Virus record (IMG/VR): IMGVR_UViG_3300030202_003189
Location: 146,739-210,738 of that record
Strand: one strand, 5' to 3'
DNA length: 64,000 nucleotides
From: a virus
The notes under the pieces were generated by a model. The model was given only the letters and a program-made list of their open reading frames with translations, ran no database searches and had not been told where the DNA came from. The position numbers and the translations under genes were made by a program. Below, in pieces: positions 17,401-25,886 of this stretch; the stretch's first letter is position 1, and every line of letters starts with the position of its first letter.

Positions 17401-19637
17401 GTGCCAACCCCAACCCAAATGGATGTTGTTGTTCGTATGTAACTGGAACAAATCCAAGTAGTGCAGGAAATTACGGAACTGTATTTGCAACACAACTTAA
17501 CCCAATTATAATTACTTTTAATACGGCGATTAATACTTTTAGTGGACTACCTTTTGGTCCCAGCCCTGAATACCAAAGAGGTGATCACAATTTTGGGTGG
17601 AACGCGGGTAGGGGTCTATTCCCGTATTGGAAAGAAGCTACTTATTTTGGTACCAATTTTGTCGCTTATGACATAAATGAAAACTTTTCTACTACAAATT
17701 ATCCTTCAAGAAGTCGTTTTTCTGGCGTGGTTTGTGGTGTGTCTAATCCTGTTTTTAACGCAAATAAGGAAAGTGGAGTGATTGCTTATGATATTTTTAG
17801 ATATGAAAACTTTTTACTTACACCAGACTTTACTGATTTTTATGGTTCATTAGACCCGGCTAATACAGGATTTTCACAATTTGGTACAAATAAGGGAAAA
17901 AAACAAGCATTATTTGATAATGAGACATCACCATTTGGGGTTGAAACAAAAGGACCAAGTTTTACTTATAACGCAGCAAATTTTAATAATGGTCAAACGG
18001 ATTGGAGTTCTCAAATAACTGATGCTAATGGATCTACAGGTAATCCAGTGTATTTTGACCATAACCTTTTCGAATTTTATAAGTTCGACACCTCCCAATG
18101 TAATACCTGTTATGATAAGGGTAGTGGGATTCCGGGGACTAATGACTATTTAGCCCCACGACACGGATGGCCTGTAGATGTGGATTCAGATGGAAATGTT
18201 AATAACCCAGCAGGAGTACCAGTTTGGCAACAAACACAACCTTATGGGGGACTGGGGATACAATGGGTAGGTTTTGGTACGGCAGACGGACGGTCTGGAA
18301 TAATAGAGGATTCACAATATGCTATGGTTCCTGGTAGTGTTAATATTGTTGGACATCGATTACCTAGTGACCCAGATAATTGGAGATTTTTTTATGGACA
18401 ATGTACACAAACATGGTATACTAATTTTATAGCATCAACTTCTGAGGGCGCCGCAGAGTGGCCAGACGGTACTCCAGAATCTGACGCTAGTCCATTTTCG
18501 GGTAACCCCTATGCCAATGGAGGAGTCACTCCGGGTAATTTACCCATACCACTTGATAATTGGACTAATTCAAGAGCGGGAAGTATTTTGGGTAAATGTT
18601 ATAAAAGTGACGCTTGTTCTATGAGTTGTGGGTGTATGAATCTAGATGCAGGAAATAGGTGGTATGATTATGATGGTGGGGGAACTTCACAAGCTCAAGC
18701 GGTCGGTAATATTATGAAACCGTACACACAACCTTCATATTTTAAGCCAGATATACCAAATAATATGACATATACTTACGAGTTTAGAGGTAGACTTAAC
18801 ATTGAAATGGGGATTAACTATGATGGATATGAACATTGGTATAATGGTACTAATACTGATCGAGGGTGGTCAGTGGCTGGATCTTGGGTAGGTGGACCAC
18901 CAATAGTATGGAATAATCCAAATATGAATGATGGAACTGCATCTTGGTCTGGAGGTCCTACAGTACTCTCTCTAAGTGAAGCTAAAAACTTAGCTTATAA
19001 AATGTCTCTAACAGACGCTTATCAGAGATATACTAGATTATATTCAGGTTTCTGGATAGGTATTGTTTCTGAAAAATGTGGAGTGGCAGGACCGGGAACA
19101 GGTTCCAATTCTTGTACGTATATCTACGACCCTGATGATGGGACAGCAGGAGGGTCTTCTAACGCACAACCATGGTACCAATCCGAAGGGTATAACTCAT
19201 TTGTTAATAAAAAATGGAATCACGGTTGTGGAGGTTTTGATGTTAATGGAGTACCAGCGGTTAATAAAATGGCGTATAGTCCATGTAGAGACGCCTTCAC
19301 GGCTTATGCAGACTGTAATATAGGAAATATTAATAGTTACGAGTATGACCCAATTAATCATGCAAGTGCTGAGTATCTACCAAGTTGTGGAGAAAGTGGT
19401 TCAAATTCGAATAAGGGAGATTTCCAAAAAAGATGGTCACAAAGTTTTAAGTCCGCACCAATACCAATGCATCAAGGAGACAAAGCTTTTATTTTTATAC
19501 GTTCAGTAGGGGGAACTTTAAGGGATAATAATCTACATTATGAGGGTTATGGAGTAGAATACTATGCTGGGTCTCCACAAGTAACATCATTAGCCACTTA
19601 TTGGGCAGCTAGAAATGTTGATCAAGTAACTATATAA
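14445..19637 (+). CDS. Giant baseplate/tail-fibre protein with a GCMD repeat
   Basis: The largest gene in the window, 1730 residues, with no recognisable enzyme motif. The N-terminal third is ordinary beta-rich structural sequence. Around residues 690-840 there is a beta-sandwich-like region (FEINIWDVYNSYNVGSL onward) resembling carbohydrate-binding modules. At about 945-962 there is one copy of the repeat that begins GCMDDVAANYNPFATYPC, and a second GCMNLDAG segment lies near 1400. The C-terminal half is rich in Gly, Asn, Trp and Cys. Together with its neighbours it would form the outer baseplate or a fibre; receptor binding is inference. Confidence 0.72.
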   Translation: MERKKTIRTQDKRAGAKGIGYSETVGFTNTNKPLPTGEVIKIVSQSEQFFTERKESKLYRLTATLTPLVYLPQQYYWIGANLAPNGELAIVDSTSQTSVYETLNYSLPNILTPSFAGGNPTEYNFDLDNTSNWVGHILYPYENEYLKLYTIPEFTASLMFIPDINDARYGINTGINDLVYYDIVNYLESDLDGLTISEWFNGVDHILEEPLWVDNSGAVVPVTDENATTLTFPELKISNQEYKGYTQDGVPFLFSVPVKTEQGWYTALYTPFEHNFEEGDYIFVKPLVTIGYVTLNGKYDTCDPSLYGFKRVIGASWDVVGDKYSRHYVIIEHKTKKHWDWVTAGGGTNTAGENYTWSVESSQGFIKKVSNYSPELIQSISVEFINLSHFTLIPTQPDTILVTLGVLETGLRVDDKVLITISEDAYGTEFYEERRPSLFNLSGIYTVASIESLFSFTIRAREIQDNIPFFDQTLNQLVFGGTNYRVEVSRIGSTPSEYYLRKGKIITSINNFEINKLPFSNSIYSDPNYNVVVDEDIDISKIKDNYGKPISELFLMLTKRAGQKTYDFTDVECFFSWMFNYSSILVKTGDGLDIVSKRSADSKLSGHVKNVSGGFMSEYNDYLGDWYYMDFVEYNNTQLTETRIERLKNRFNTIGRECPDNKCDEVLIDGSNGFEINIWDVYNSYNVGSLTLTDGGSSIGGILSSSSAGLGQSQPADGNYIYTTVFITPELCNLPDEGLLLEFDFTQVTTTGVVRILGPSGNEETLGNGSSALFVGTAADVNGVAQTINYSLTFNPATSGVYRILLGIVNFEGSYDANTGGTFSPPYEAYFNNVTLMRYFGTPKYGGWVYDPLADYQIKRWSSYIETADPSVLGIPYWAQDVDGLMVWRELLDIGYFEDVEQTLGVDYPFLNGKHYINIDKTIAVGITPSKLGENSSSYSTVIYGCMDDVAANYNPFATYPCASNIVQGGPCVGDVNGIMQTYPGGANPNPNGCCCSYVTGTNPSSAGNYGTVFATQLNPIIITFNTAINTFSGLPFGPSPEYQRGDHNFGWNAGRGLFPYWKEATYFGTNFVAYDINENFSTTNYPSRSRFSGVVCGVSNPVFNANKESGVIAYDIFRYENFLLTPDFTDFYGSLDPANTGFSQFGTNKGKKQALFDNETSPFGVETKGPSFTYNAANFNNGQTDWSSQITDANGSTGNPVYFDHNLFEFYKFDTSQCNTCYDKGSGIPGTNDYLAPRHGWPVDVDSDGNVNNPAGVPVWQQTQPYGGLGIQWVGFGTADGRSGIIEDSQYAMVPGSVNIVGHRLPSDPDNWRFFYGQCTQTWYTNFIASTSEGAAEWPDGTPESDASPFSGNPYANGGVTPGNLPIPLDNWTNSRAGSILGKCYKSDACSMSCGCMNLDAGNRWYDYDGGGTSQAQAVGNIMKPYTQPSYFKPDIPNNMTYTYEFRGRLNIEMGINYDGYEHWYNGTNTDRGWSVAGSWVGGPPIVWNNPNMNDGTASWSGGPTVLSLSEAKNLAYKMSLTDAYQRYTRLYSGFWIGIVSEKCGVAGPGTGSNSCTYIYDPDDGTAGGSSNAQPWYQSEGYNSFVNKKWNHGCGGFDVNGVPAVNKMAYSPCRDAFTAYADCNIGNINSYEYDPINHASAEYLPSCGESGSNSNKGDFQKRWSQSFKSAPIPMHQGDKAFIFIRSVGGTLRDNNLHYEGYGVEYYAGSPQVTSLATYWAARNVDQVTI

Positions 19638-19644
19638 ACATATT

Positions 19645-20547
19645 ATGAGTGATATACAAAAATATAAATTAAGAAGTACAGGGAAAAAACGTAATGTTAA
19701 TATACAGATTGAACAAGACTTTTTCCCAGTTGACAATACCGAAGAGGTAAAAGAGAGAATAGATAAAATAACCCAACTAGAAATTAATCCTATTGATGAT
19801 TGGGAAAAAACAAAATATACTTTAAGATGTGATGAAGGGTCAAATATTGGGGATAACTTAAACGAACAGGCTGGGTGTTACACTATTCAGATGCATATGT
19901 GGAACAATTGTGATGGTTCTGGTTGTATTCCGTCTATGACAACAAGTTGGACAGAATCTGGAATATTTAGTAAACAAGATGTTGCTTATAGATCTGCTCG
20001 GTTTATAGGAAGTTATGTTAGATTATCTTATTTCACAACACCACATCGAGAAACTCAGAAATTAGTATCATATGCTAATATACAATTATCAGAAAATGAT
20101 AATTCCTTTATTAATCTTTGTAAGTCAGAACAGGGTTCGTTCTTATATCATTGGAAATCTGAGGCGAAATTAAATATGACAGATAGTAGACTCTATATGA
20201 AGGTAGAGTTTTTTAATTCAGCGAAGGGAGTCGTTCACACATTAGGTAGGACTTTTCCTGTCGATAGTAATGATGGTAATTTTTATATTGATTATTGGAA
20301 TGAAAAATTTGATTATGTCACGGTGTTATTGGATCCGGCTACCCGAACTTATAGGTTTGAAACAAGTTGGGTTGACCTAGATCTCATAGCATGGTGGAAC
20401 CAATACATAATATCACAAGGTGCAGGTGATCCACTACCTAGACTTAAAAATTATTTAGTTGAAAATACTTATAATAATGGGTGTGAAATGGATCTATGGG
20501 ATAAAAGATTAAATAACTTACCAATCTGGCCAGGAATAGAATATTAA
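19645..20547 (+). CDS. Structural protein with VNIxxEQDF N-terminus
   Basis: A 300-residue protein not matched to a known family. Its start (RSTGKKRNVNIQIEQDF) resembles residues about 14-24 of the giant protein at 9919 (SVNIDLEQDF). Both may use the same N-terminal segment to dock onto the baseplate. The rest is beta-rich with many Trp and Tyr and a Cys-containing stretch near 75-95. It starts 8 bases after the preceding stop and lies within the baseplate/fibre block, so a virion role is likely. Confidence 0.7.
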   Translation: MSDIQKYKLRSTGKKRNVNIQIEQDFFPVDNTEEVKERIDKITQLEINPIDDWEKTKYTLRCDEGSNIGDNLNEQAGCYTIQMHMWNNCDGSGCIPSMTTSWTESGIFSKQDVAYRSARFIGSYVRLSYFTTPHRETQKLVSYANIQLSENDNSFINLCKSEQGSFLYHWKSEAKLNMTDSRLYMKVEFFNSAKGVVHTLGRTFPVDSNDGNFYIDYWNEKFDYVTVLLDPATRTYRFETSWVDLDLIAWWNQYIISQGAGDPLPRLKNYLVENTYNNGCEMDLWDKRLNNLPIWPGIEY

Positions 20548-20549
20548 AA

Positions 20550-20783
20550 ATGAAATCAGGAAAAACAAGAACATATATATTACCTCCTTTACCTAAGGTT
20601 CAGGCACCAACTGTGGTTCAAGTGGAGCCACAACCACAAGATATGTCGGGATTTGCGGATTTTATACCAAAAGGAGTTAAAAACTCAATTAAAAGAATGA
20701 GAAGGTTAAAACCAAATTATTCTATTGAACAATTAAAGACTGCATATAGCGGAGGTACCATAACCCCCTTTTTTGAACAATAA
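20550..20783 (+). CDS. Small Pro-rich protein in the virion block
   Basis: A 77-residue protein, two bases after the previous stop and three before the next start. The first half is Pro/Gln/Val-rich (ILPPLPKVQAPTVVQ) and the second half is basic and helical (KNSIKRMRRLKPNYSIEQL). It could be a linker, chaperone or adaptor for the adjacent fibre proteins. Family unknown. Confidence 0.65.
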   Translation: MKSGKTRTYILPPLPKVQAPTVVQVEPQPQDMSGFADFIPKGVKNSIKRMRRLKPNYSIEQLKTAYSGGTITPFFEQ

Positions 20784-20786
20784 TAA

Positions 20787-23700
20787 ATGGAATATATAAA
20801 AAGAAAAATATCAAGAGGAAGTTTATTAGGAGATAGGACTAATATGAGACGAGCGATTCTAAATCCAGAACCGATATACACTAATGGAATATATCCTTAT
20901 CCTTGTTTGGACACCAATCAATCTATGGATGATTGTATTGAATCCCTTTTTATTGACGTAGATGCTGATGGTATTAAGGACTGGTTTGTGATTCCTCCTA
21001 CATGGTTTGGTGGTAATTTAGTAACTGATGCTTATGGTCAGTGGGAGCAAGATATTGATGAAAAAATTATAGAACTATTTAATGACTTTATTGATGACGC
21101 TTTTCATGATGATTTTGAAATGGGAACCGCTAGATGGTATGGAGGTAGTGAAGAATACGATACAAAATTAGTGTGGAATCAGTATAGCCCATATATTGTT
21201 ATTCCGGGAAATAATAATATTAGATTAGAAATTACTGATATTATCGGAGGTGCCGTTCCAAACTTTGGTAGACTAATTTTACAAACTCCATCAGTTAATC
21301 CCCTATTATCTCCAGGGGTTATGGATCCATTTACACTAAATCAAGGAATACAGTTATCGGCTGGAGTGAATTATAGATTATCGGTGAATATAATGAGTAG
21401 AGTTAGGTCACATAAAGACTTTATCGATGATTTGGCAACCACCAACCCTTTCCAAGTCCAAATAATGGGAATTGATATGGTAACTCAAAATTTAGTGGTG
21501 TTCGATTGGTCATCAGAACAGATTCCATATTATCCTGATAGAGAAACTATAACAACTACATTCACTGCACCTTCAGGAGGTAACTACTGGTTTACTATAG
21601 TGGTTAATATACCAGCAGGACCAACAGGAGTGGTAAATATGGTAGGCGACTTTATACAAATAGATGATTTCTCAATCTCATTAGAAAGTTCACCCAGTCA
21701 ACAGAATACTTTTAACTCAGTAAAAAGAAAAGTATTTGGATTCTTCAAAGGGTTTAATATATTACCAACTGCTTACAATATAGAATTATATAAACATAAC
21801 ATAACAGGATATCTTCTAAATTCTGACCCAATAGATGTTGACAATTTACCTCTAGGGGTGTACGGGTCTCAAACGTACGATGATTTAGGGAACCAAGTTT
21901 ATTATGAATTAACTAACCCTCCTTTAGGGGTTATCCCTTTCTATTATCTTGGTTATAATCTTTATGGTGCTATAACTACTAATGTACAAGGTAATACCCT
22001 AATGAATGATGGGTACTTGTATTGTAATGGTGCAGATTTAGGACCGTGGGATGGGGTTAATAATATATACGAAATAGGGGATGTGGTAGAAGATACTACA
22101 GGTTCATTGTGGTATTGTAGTGCTCTTATTAATGGAGAATGTAATACATGTGCACCAGAAGATGATTGTGGATGGGTGAAATGTTTAAGTATGTTGGCAT
22201 ATGGTGGAGGAACTTTGAATATTAATATACCACTTTACCAAGACGTAAAAGATATTGGTATTTATAGGGATGTAATTCACCCTGGTATTGCGGAGGAATG
22301 TAGTGGAAGTGTAGAAACTTTAACTGAAGATTATAAATGCCCAATACCTTATTATATACAAGACAATGGGGCTGTTATGTTTTATGACCCCCTAACAACT
22401 AAAGAGATAGTAGTTAAAAGACCATGTTGTGAGGACTATAGTGAATATGGTTTTGTGTGGTGGAATGGTAAGTGTTATTTAGACTATGGTAATGACATAC
22501 AAGGACAAGGAAAAGAATTATTTAATTTTCCTTATAGTACTCTGTTTCTAGGAAGAGGTGATAATGGGTTGTTATATTCAGATGTTGGTCTCCAATCACC
22601 AGACCAGGTATTTGTAAATTCAGGACTTCAAGGGGAAATAATACAAGATAGTGGAGAAAGAGTGTTACTTTATAGTCCTTTAGTGAATGATGTCATAGAT
22701 GGTGTAACATATATCGCTAAAGCAACCTTAACAATGGAGGATTATAATAGTCAAACCCTGAGTACAATACAATTAGGAGCAACAGGACAACTCGATCCAG
22801 ACTGGGGTTATATATATTTCGAAGATTTTGAAATGGGAGAAGATGACGATTTACAACCAGGTGTAATAACTACTCCAGGGGCAACAGTTATAGATGCGGT
22901 AGTAGATGGTATATATACCATAATAACCGATGACTTTCCAGGATTAGCGTTAAATCTAATAAGATCATTAGAACAGAATAGAACCTATAGATTCCGGTTT
23001 GGGTATGTTGGTCTTACATTAGGTGGAACAACAACACCATATTATACCCCATCAGTTGATAATGTATTACAGGGTACTGATCTACATATTGAAGTTTCAG
23101 CATACCCTGGTGGTACAACGGTAATACCTCTTATGTTCTATGGAGGATCAGGGTCTAATGACATTGAGGCGGTCTTCACAATCCCAGCCACAGGTAACTA
23201 CTTAATACAATTATTAGTTGTCAACCCACAAGGATCATTTATCGCTGGAGATTTTTATGGTTTTGGATTAGATTATTTTGCAATTGATGAGATGCCCTAT
23301 AATTACACAACTGACAACAATACATTAATTACTCCAAGAAAAGTATGGTCTAGTAATTCTTTTGATGCTGCGGATGGACTACAAACAATAGAGTTGGAGA
23401 GCGAAATTACAGTTAGAGGAGCTACAGATTTAAGTTTAAGGTTAATATGTGATATTAAAGAACCGATAGTTAATAGTCCTTTAACTTTTACTCTACTCTT
23501 AAAAGATTTATCATTGAAATATCACCAAAAACCAAATTTCTTAGGGTGTAAACCAACTCATTTCCTTAATGAGGTAAGTAATACCTTTACACAAGAAATT
23601 AATACACTTACACCTACCCAGGATGGAACCTATGACACTTTCTCCCCGGTAATCCCTGGGGCTATTAACCAACTAACATTTGGGTCTGCTTTTGGTGCAC

Positions 23701-24899
23701 AAGGGATACAAGGAAGTGATATTCAAACTACATCAGCTCCTTATGTAACACCAGTATTTGGTACTGATCATAGAATAATCCCATCTGGACCAGAAGATAC
23801 AAGTGCTCAGTGCGAAACTTCACAATTTATTGTGGGATGGTATTGTAACCTTAACTATTATATTGAACTTAATGGAATACCAGTCCAACAACCTGATGGT
23901 TCTTTAGGAGTTAGAGGTTGTGTGGGTTCTCCAGTGATGATTCCAGGGGTTACCATGTATTCTACAGCAGCTGATTGTGTGGCGCAAAGTGATTGTACAT
24001 CTATAATTGGGTGTATGAATGACGAGGCCACTAATTATAATCCCTCGGCGACAGAACCTTGTTTTGACCTAAATAACGTACCAGGTCAAAATTATGTTTG
24101 TGAATGTGGGATAACTTCTAGTTGTGTGGATCCAAATTCTATACTAACTAATCAACAATATTCGGGTCTTTGTTTTGGTGACCAAAATATGTGTACCGAT
24201 CCCGCTCAATGTAATTCTAACTGGGTACCATTATTAAATGGAGGTCATTGTTGTGTTATGGAAGACTCAGATTGGGGATGTATGGATTACAATTCAGAGG
24301 ACTGGGCCCCTAATATGGAATACGATGGAGGAGAAGTTTATTGTCATTATCAACCAGGATGTCCCGACCCTACTGCAAGTAACTATCTAGTAGGACCAAA
24401 TAATTGTACACCACAGGTGGGGCCAAATGGTAACGTATATAGTTGTACTGATTGTTCTGGTAATCCACCTTCTTCAGTTTGGGGATTAACAGCACAAGCA
24501 ACTAATACCTCCTTAGGGATAACACAAGGACAATTACTATACTCAAACGCTATAATACCTGGGACTCTAGGTGACACTAGTTGTTGTTATTTTGATAATT
24601 CTAACGATATGCCAATAGGGTGTAGTGACCCAATGGCGGTTAACTTTGGCGACCCAATTAATATAGATTGTGCAAATGCAATTAATAACGGTGACCCCTG
24701 TTTCGATAATGGCACTTGTCTATATGGTACCATATTTGAAGTACATTGTTGTGTCAATGTTGGTGGGACATGGGGACCGGCATGTGACGGTTACACCTTA
24801 CTAAGTCAAGCTTCTTATGATGCTTTAATGAACTCTTCGGGTGGTATGTGTCAGGATCTTTTATCTGATTGTATAAATTTAACCCCATGTACAAGTTAA
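20787..24899 (+). CDS. Large fibre/adhesin-like protein with C-terminal GC(M/P/S)D repeats
   Basis: A 1370-residue virion-block protein. Two regions (about 110-305 and 675-835) have the look of jelly-roll carbohydrate-binding modules. Each has a D-F-E-M-G start followed by Asn/Pro-rich strands and a YRF- or YRL-type edge strand (NYRLSVNIMSRV and RTYRFRFGYVGL). The C-terminal 300 residues are Cys-rich. They contain four degenerate copies of the repeat typical of this phage, starting GCMNDEATNYNPSATEPC (about 1075), GCMDYNSEDW (about 1163), GCPDPTASNY (about 1190) and GCSDPMAVNF (about 1277). Exposed, possibly Ca-binding or disulfide-bonded adhesin function is inferred. Confidence 0.72.
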   Translation: MEYIKRKISRGSLLGDRTNMRRAILNPEPIYTNGIYPYPCLDTNQSMDDCIESLFIDVDADGIKDWFVIPPTWFGGNLVTDAYGQWEQDIDEKIIELFNDFIDDAFHDDFEMGTARWYGGSEEYDTKLVWNQYSPYIVIPGNNNIRLEITDIIGGAVPNFGRLILQTPSVNPLLSPGVMDPFTLNQGIQLSAGVNYRLSVNIMSRVRSHKDFIDDLATTNPFQVQIMGIDMVTQNLVVFDWSSEQIPYYPDRETITTTFTAPSGGNYWFTIVVNIPAGPTGVVNMVGDFIQIDDFSISLESSPSQQNTFNSVKRKVFGFFKGFNILPTAYNIELYKHNITGYLLNSDPIDVDNLPLGVYGSQTYDDLGNQVYYELTNPPLGVIPFYYLGYNLYGAITTNVQGNTLMNDGYLYCNGADLGPWDGVNNIYEIGDVVEDTTGSLWYCSALINGECNTCAPEDDCGWVKCLSMLAYGGGTLNINIPLYQDVKDIGIYRDVIHPGIAEECSGSVETLTEDYKCPIPYYIQDNGAVMFYDPLTTKEIVVKRPCCEDYSEYGFVWWNGKCYLDYGNDIQGQGKELFNFPYSTLFLGRGDNGLLYSDVGLQSPDQVFVNSGLQGEIIQDSGERVLLYSPLVNDVIDGVTYIAKATLTMEDYNSQTLSTIQLGATGQLDPDWGYIYFEDFEMGEDDDLQPGVITTPGATVIDAVVDGIYTIITDDFPGLALNLIRSLEQNRTYRFRFGYVGLTLGGTTTPYYTPSVDNVLQGTDLHIEVSAYPGGTTVIPLMFYGGSGSNDIEAVFTIPATGNYLIQLLVVNPQGSFIAGDFYGFGLDYFAIDEMPYNYTTDNNTLITPRKVWSSNSFDAADGLQTIELESEITVRGATDLSLRLICDIKEPIVNSPLTFTLLLKDLSLKYHQKPNFLGCKPTHFLNEVSNTFTQEINTLTPTQDGTYDTFSPVIPGAINQLTFGSAFGAQGIQGSDIQTTSAPYVTPVFGTDHRIIPSGPEDTSAQCETSQFIVGWYCNLNYYIELNGIPVQQPDGSLGVRGCVGSPVMIPGVTMYSTAADCVAQSDCTSIIGCMNDEATNYNPSATEPCFDLNNVPGQNYVCECGITSSCVDPNSILTNQQYSGLCFGDQNMCTDPAQCNSNWVPLLNGGHCCVMEDSDWGCMDYNSEDWAPNMEYDGGEVYCHYQPGCPDPTASNYLVGPNNCTPQVGPNGNVYSCTDCSGNPPSSVWGLTAQATNTSLGITQGQLLYSNAIIPGTLGDTSCCYFDNSNDMPIGCSDPMAVNFGDPINIDCANAINNGDPCFDNGTCLYGTIFEVHCCVNVGGTWGPACDGYTLLSQASYDALMNSSGGMCQDLLSDCINLTPCTS

Positions 24900-24912
24900 T
24901 AATATATAAGTT

Positions 24913-25881
24913 ATGAATAAAAATAAAAAAATAGGATGTTTAGATATAACAGCATTAAATTATGATGAAACTGTAGGGGTTGCTTGTGATAGATGTTGCA
25001 TAAAACCAGAACAGGACAATATCATAAAGGAAGTTCTCAATTTTATGTTATTTGGTAAAAGAGACCCGAATAAACCGATAGATTATTCAACATACGCTGT
25101 GTCAAAACTAGACAATGAACCACTCTTTAACCTACCTTCCCAAGCAAGAGAATATGGGTTACAAATAGGGTGTTTAGGTTTTCATGAACATATTATGAGG
25201 GGAAAAAAATTATATATGGCGTGTTCTTCTCATGAAGACGCTCTATCAGAAGATAGAGTTGAACCAACAGCCGAAGACTATGTTGAAAGTATAACAACAG
25301 AAGGGGTTGTACAGTGGTATAGATCTACAACAATTGAACAACAAGTAAAATTCTGTGAAGAAAAAATAAGTGAGGGTTATAGATGGAATCGTATAGATAG
25401 AATATGTAGTATGCCAAACAGGGATAATACAAACATAGGGAATCATCAGATAGTCGGATACGTAGATAATATACCTGTATGGTATACAAAAGGAGCCGCC
25501 ATGGAATATGCCAATGTAATAAAATGTGATGGATATTACTCCTATAATATGAATGGTACACTTGGATATATTGCTTGTGAGAATTATGATATTGTAAAAG
25601 AGAAACTACTAGGTGTAGAATGTAAAGGAACCAGAAAGATGTTAGACGGGACCTTAGCATTTGTTCAATTAGGTCAAATAAACGCAACTAAATATGGTGA
25701 GGCTTGTTGTCTAGAACAAGCACACCAAGGATATTTATGGAATGGAAGAGGATGTGTTAAAAATCAAATGGAACTAACATGGTCATGTATTGATAATTTA
25801 ACAACAGAAATCTATGATGGTACCGGTGAATATAAAACATTTGACGAATGTCTAATGTTCTGTGAAAAAAATAAAAAATAA
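24913..25881 (+). CDS. Cys-rich protein with one N-terminal GCLD repeat
   Basis: A 322-residue protein, family unknown. It opens with a single repeat unit (GCLDITALNYDETVG, then ACDRCC) and continues with about 20 cysteines spread over the chain, many in pairs (FCEEK, CC). The later part has a spaced pattern of short W/Y-rich segments ending in Cys, suggesting several small disulfide- or metal-stabilised modules. It lies between two GCTDP-repeat proteins, so it is probably part of the same fibre assembly. Confidence 0.68.
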   Translation: MNKNKKIGCLDITALNYDETVGVACDRCCIKPEQDNIIKEVLNFMLFGKRDPNKPIDYSTYAVSKLDNEPLFNLPSQAREYGLQIGCLGFHEHIMRGKKLYMACSSHEDALSEDRVEPTAEDYVESITTEGVVQWYRSTTIEQQVKFCEEKISEGYRWNRIDRICSMPNRDNTNIGNHQIVGYVDNIPVWYTKGAAMEYANVIKCDGYYSYNMNGTLGYIACENYDIVKEKLLGVECKGTRKMLDGTLAFVQLGQINATKYGEACCLEQAHQGYLWNGRGCVKNQMELTWSCIDNLTTEIYDGTGEYKTFDECLMFCEKNKK

Positions 25882-25886
25882 GTATA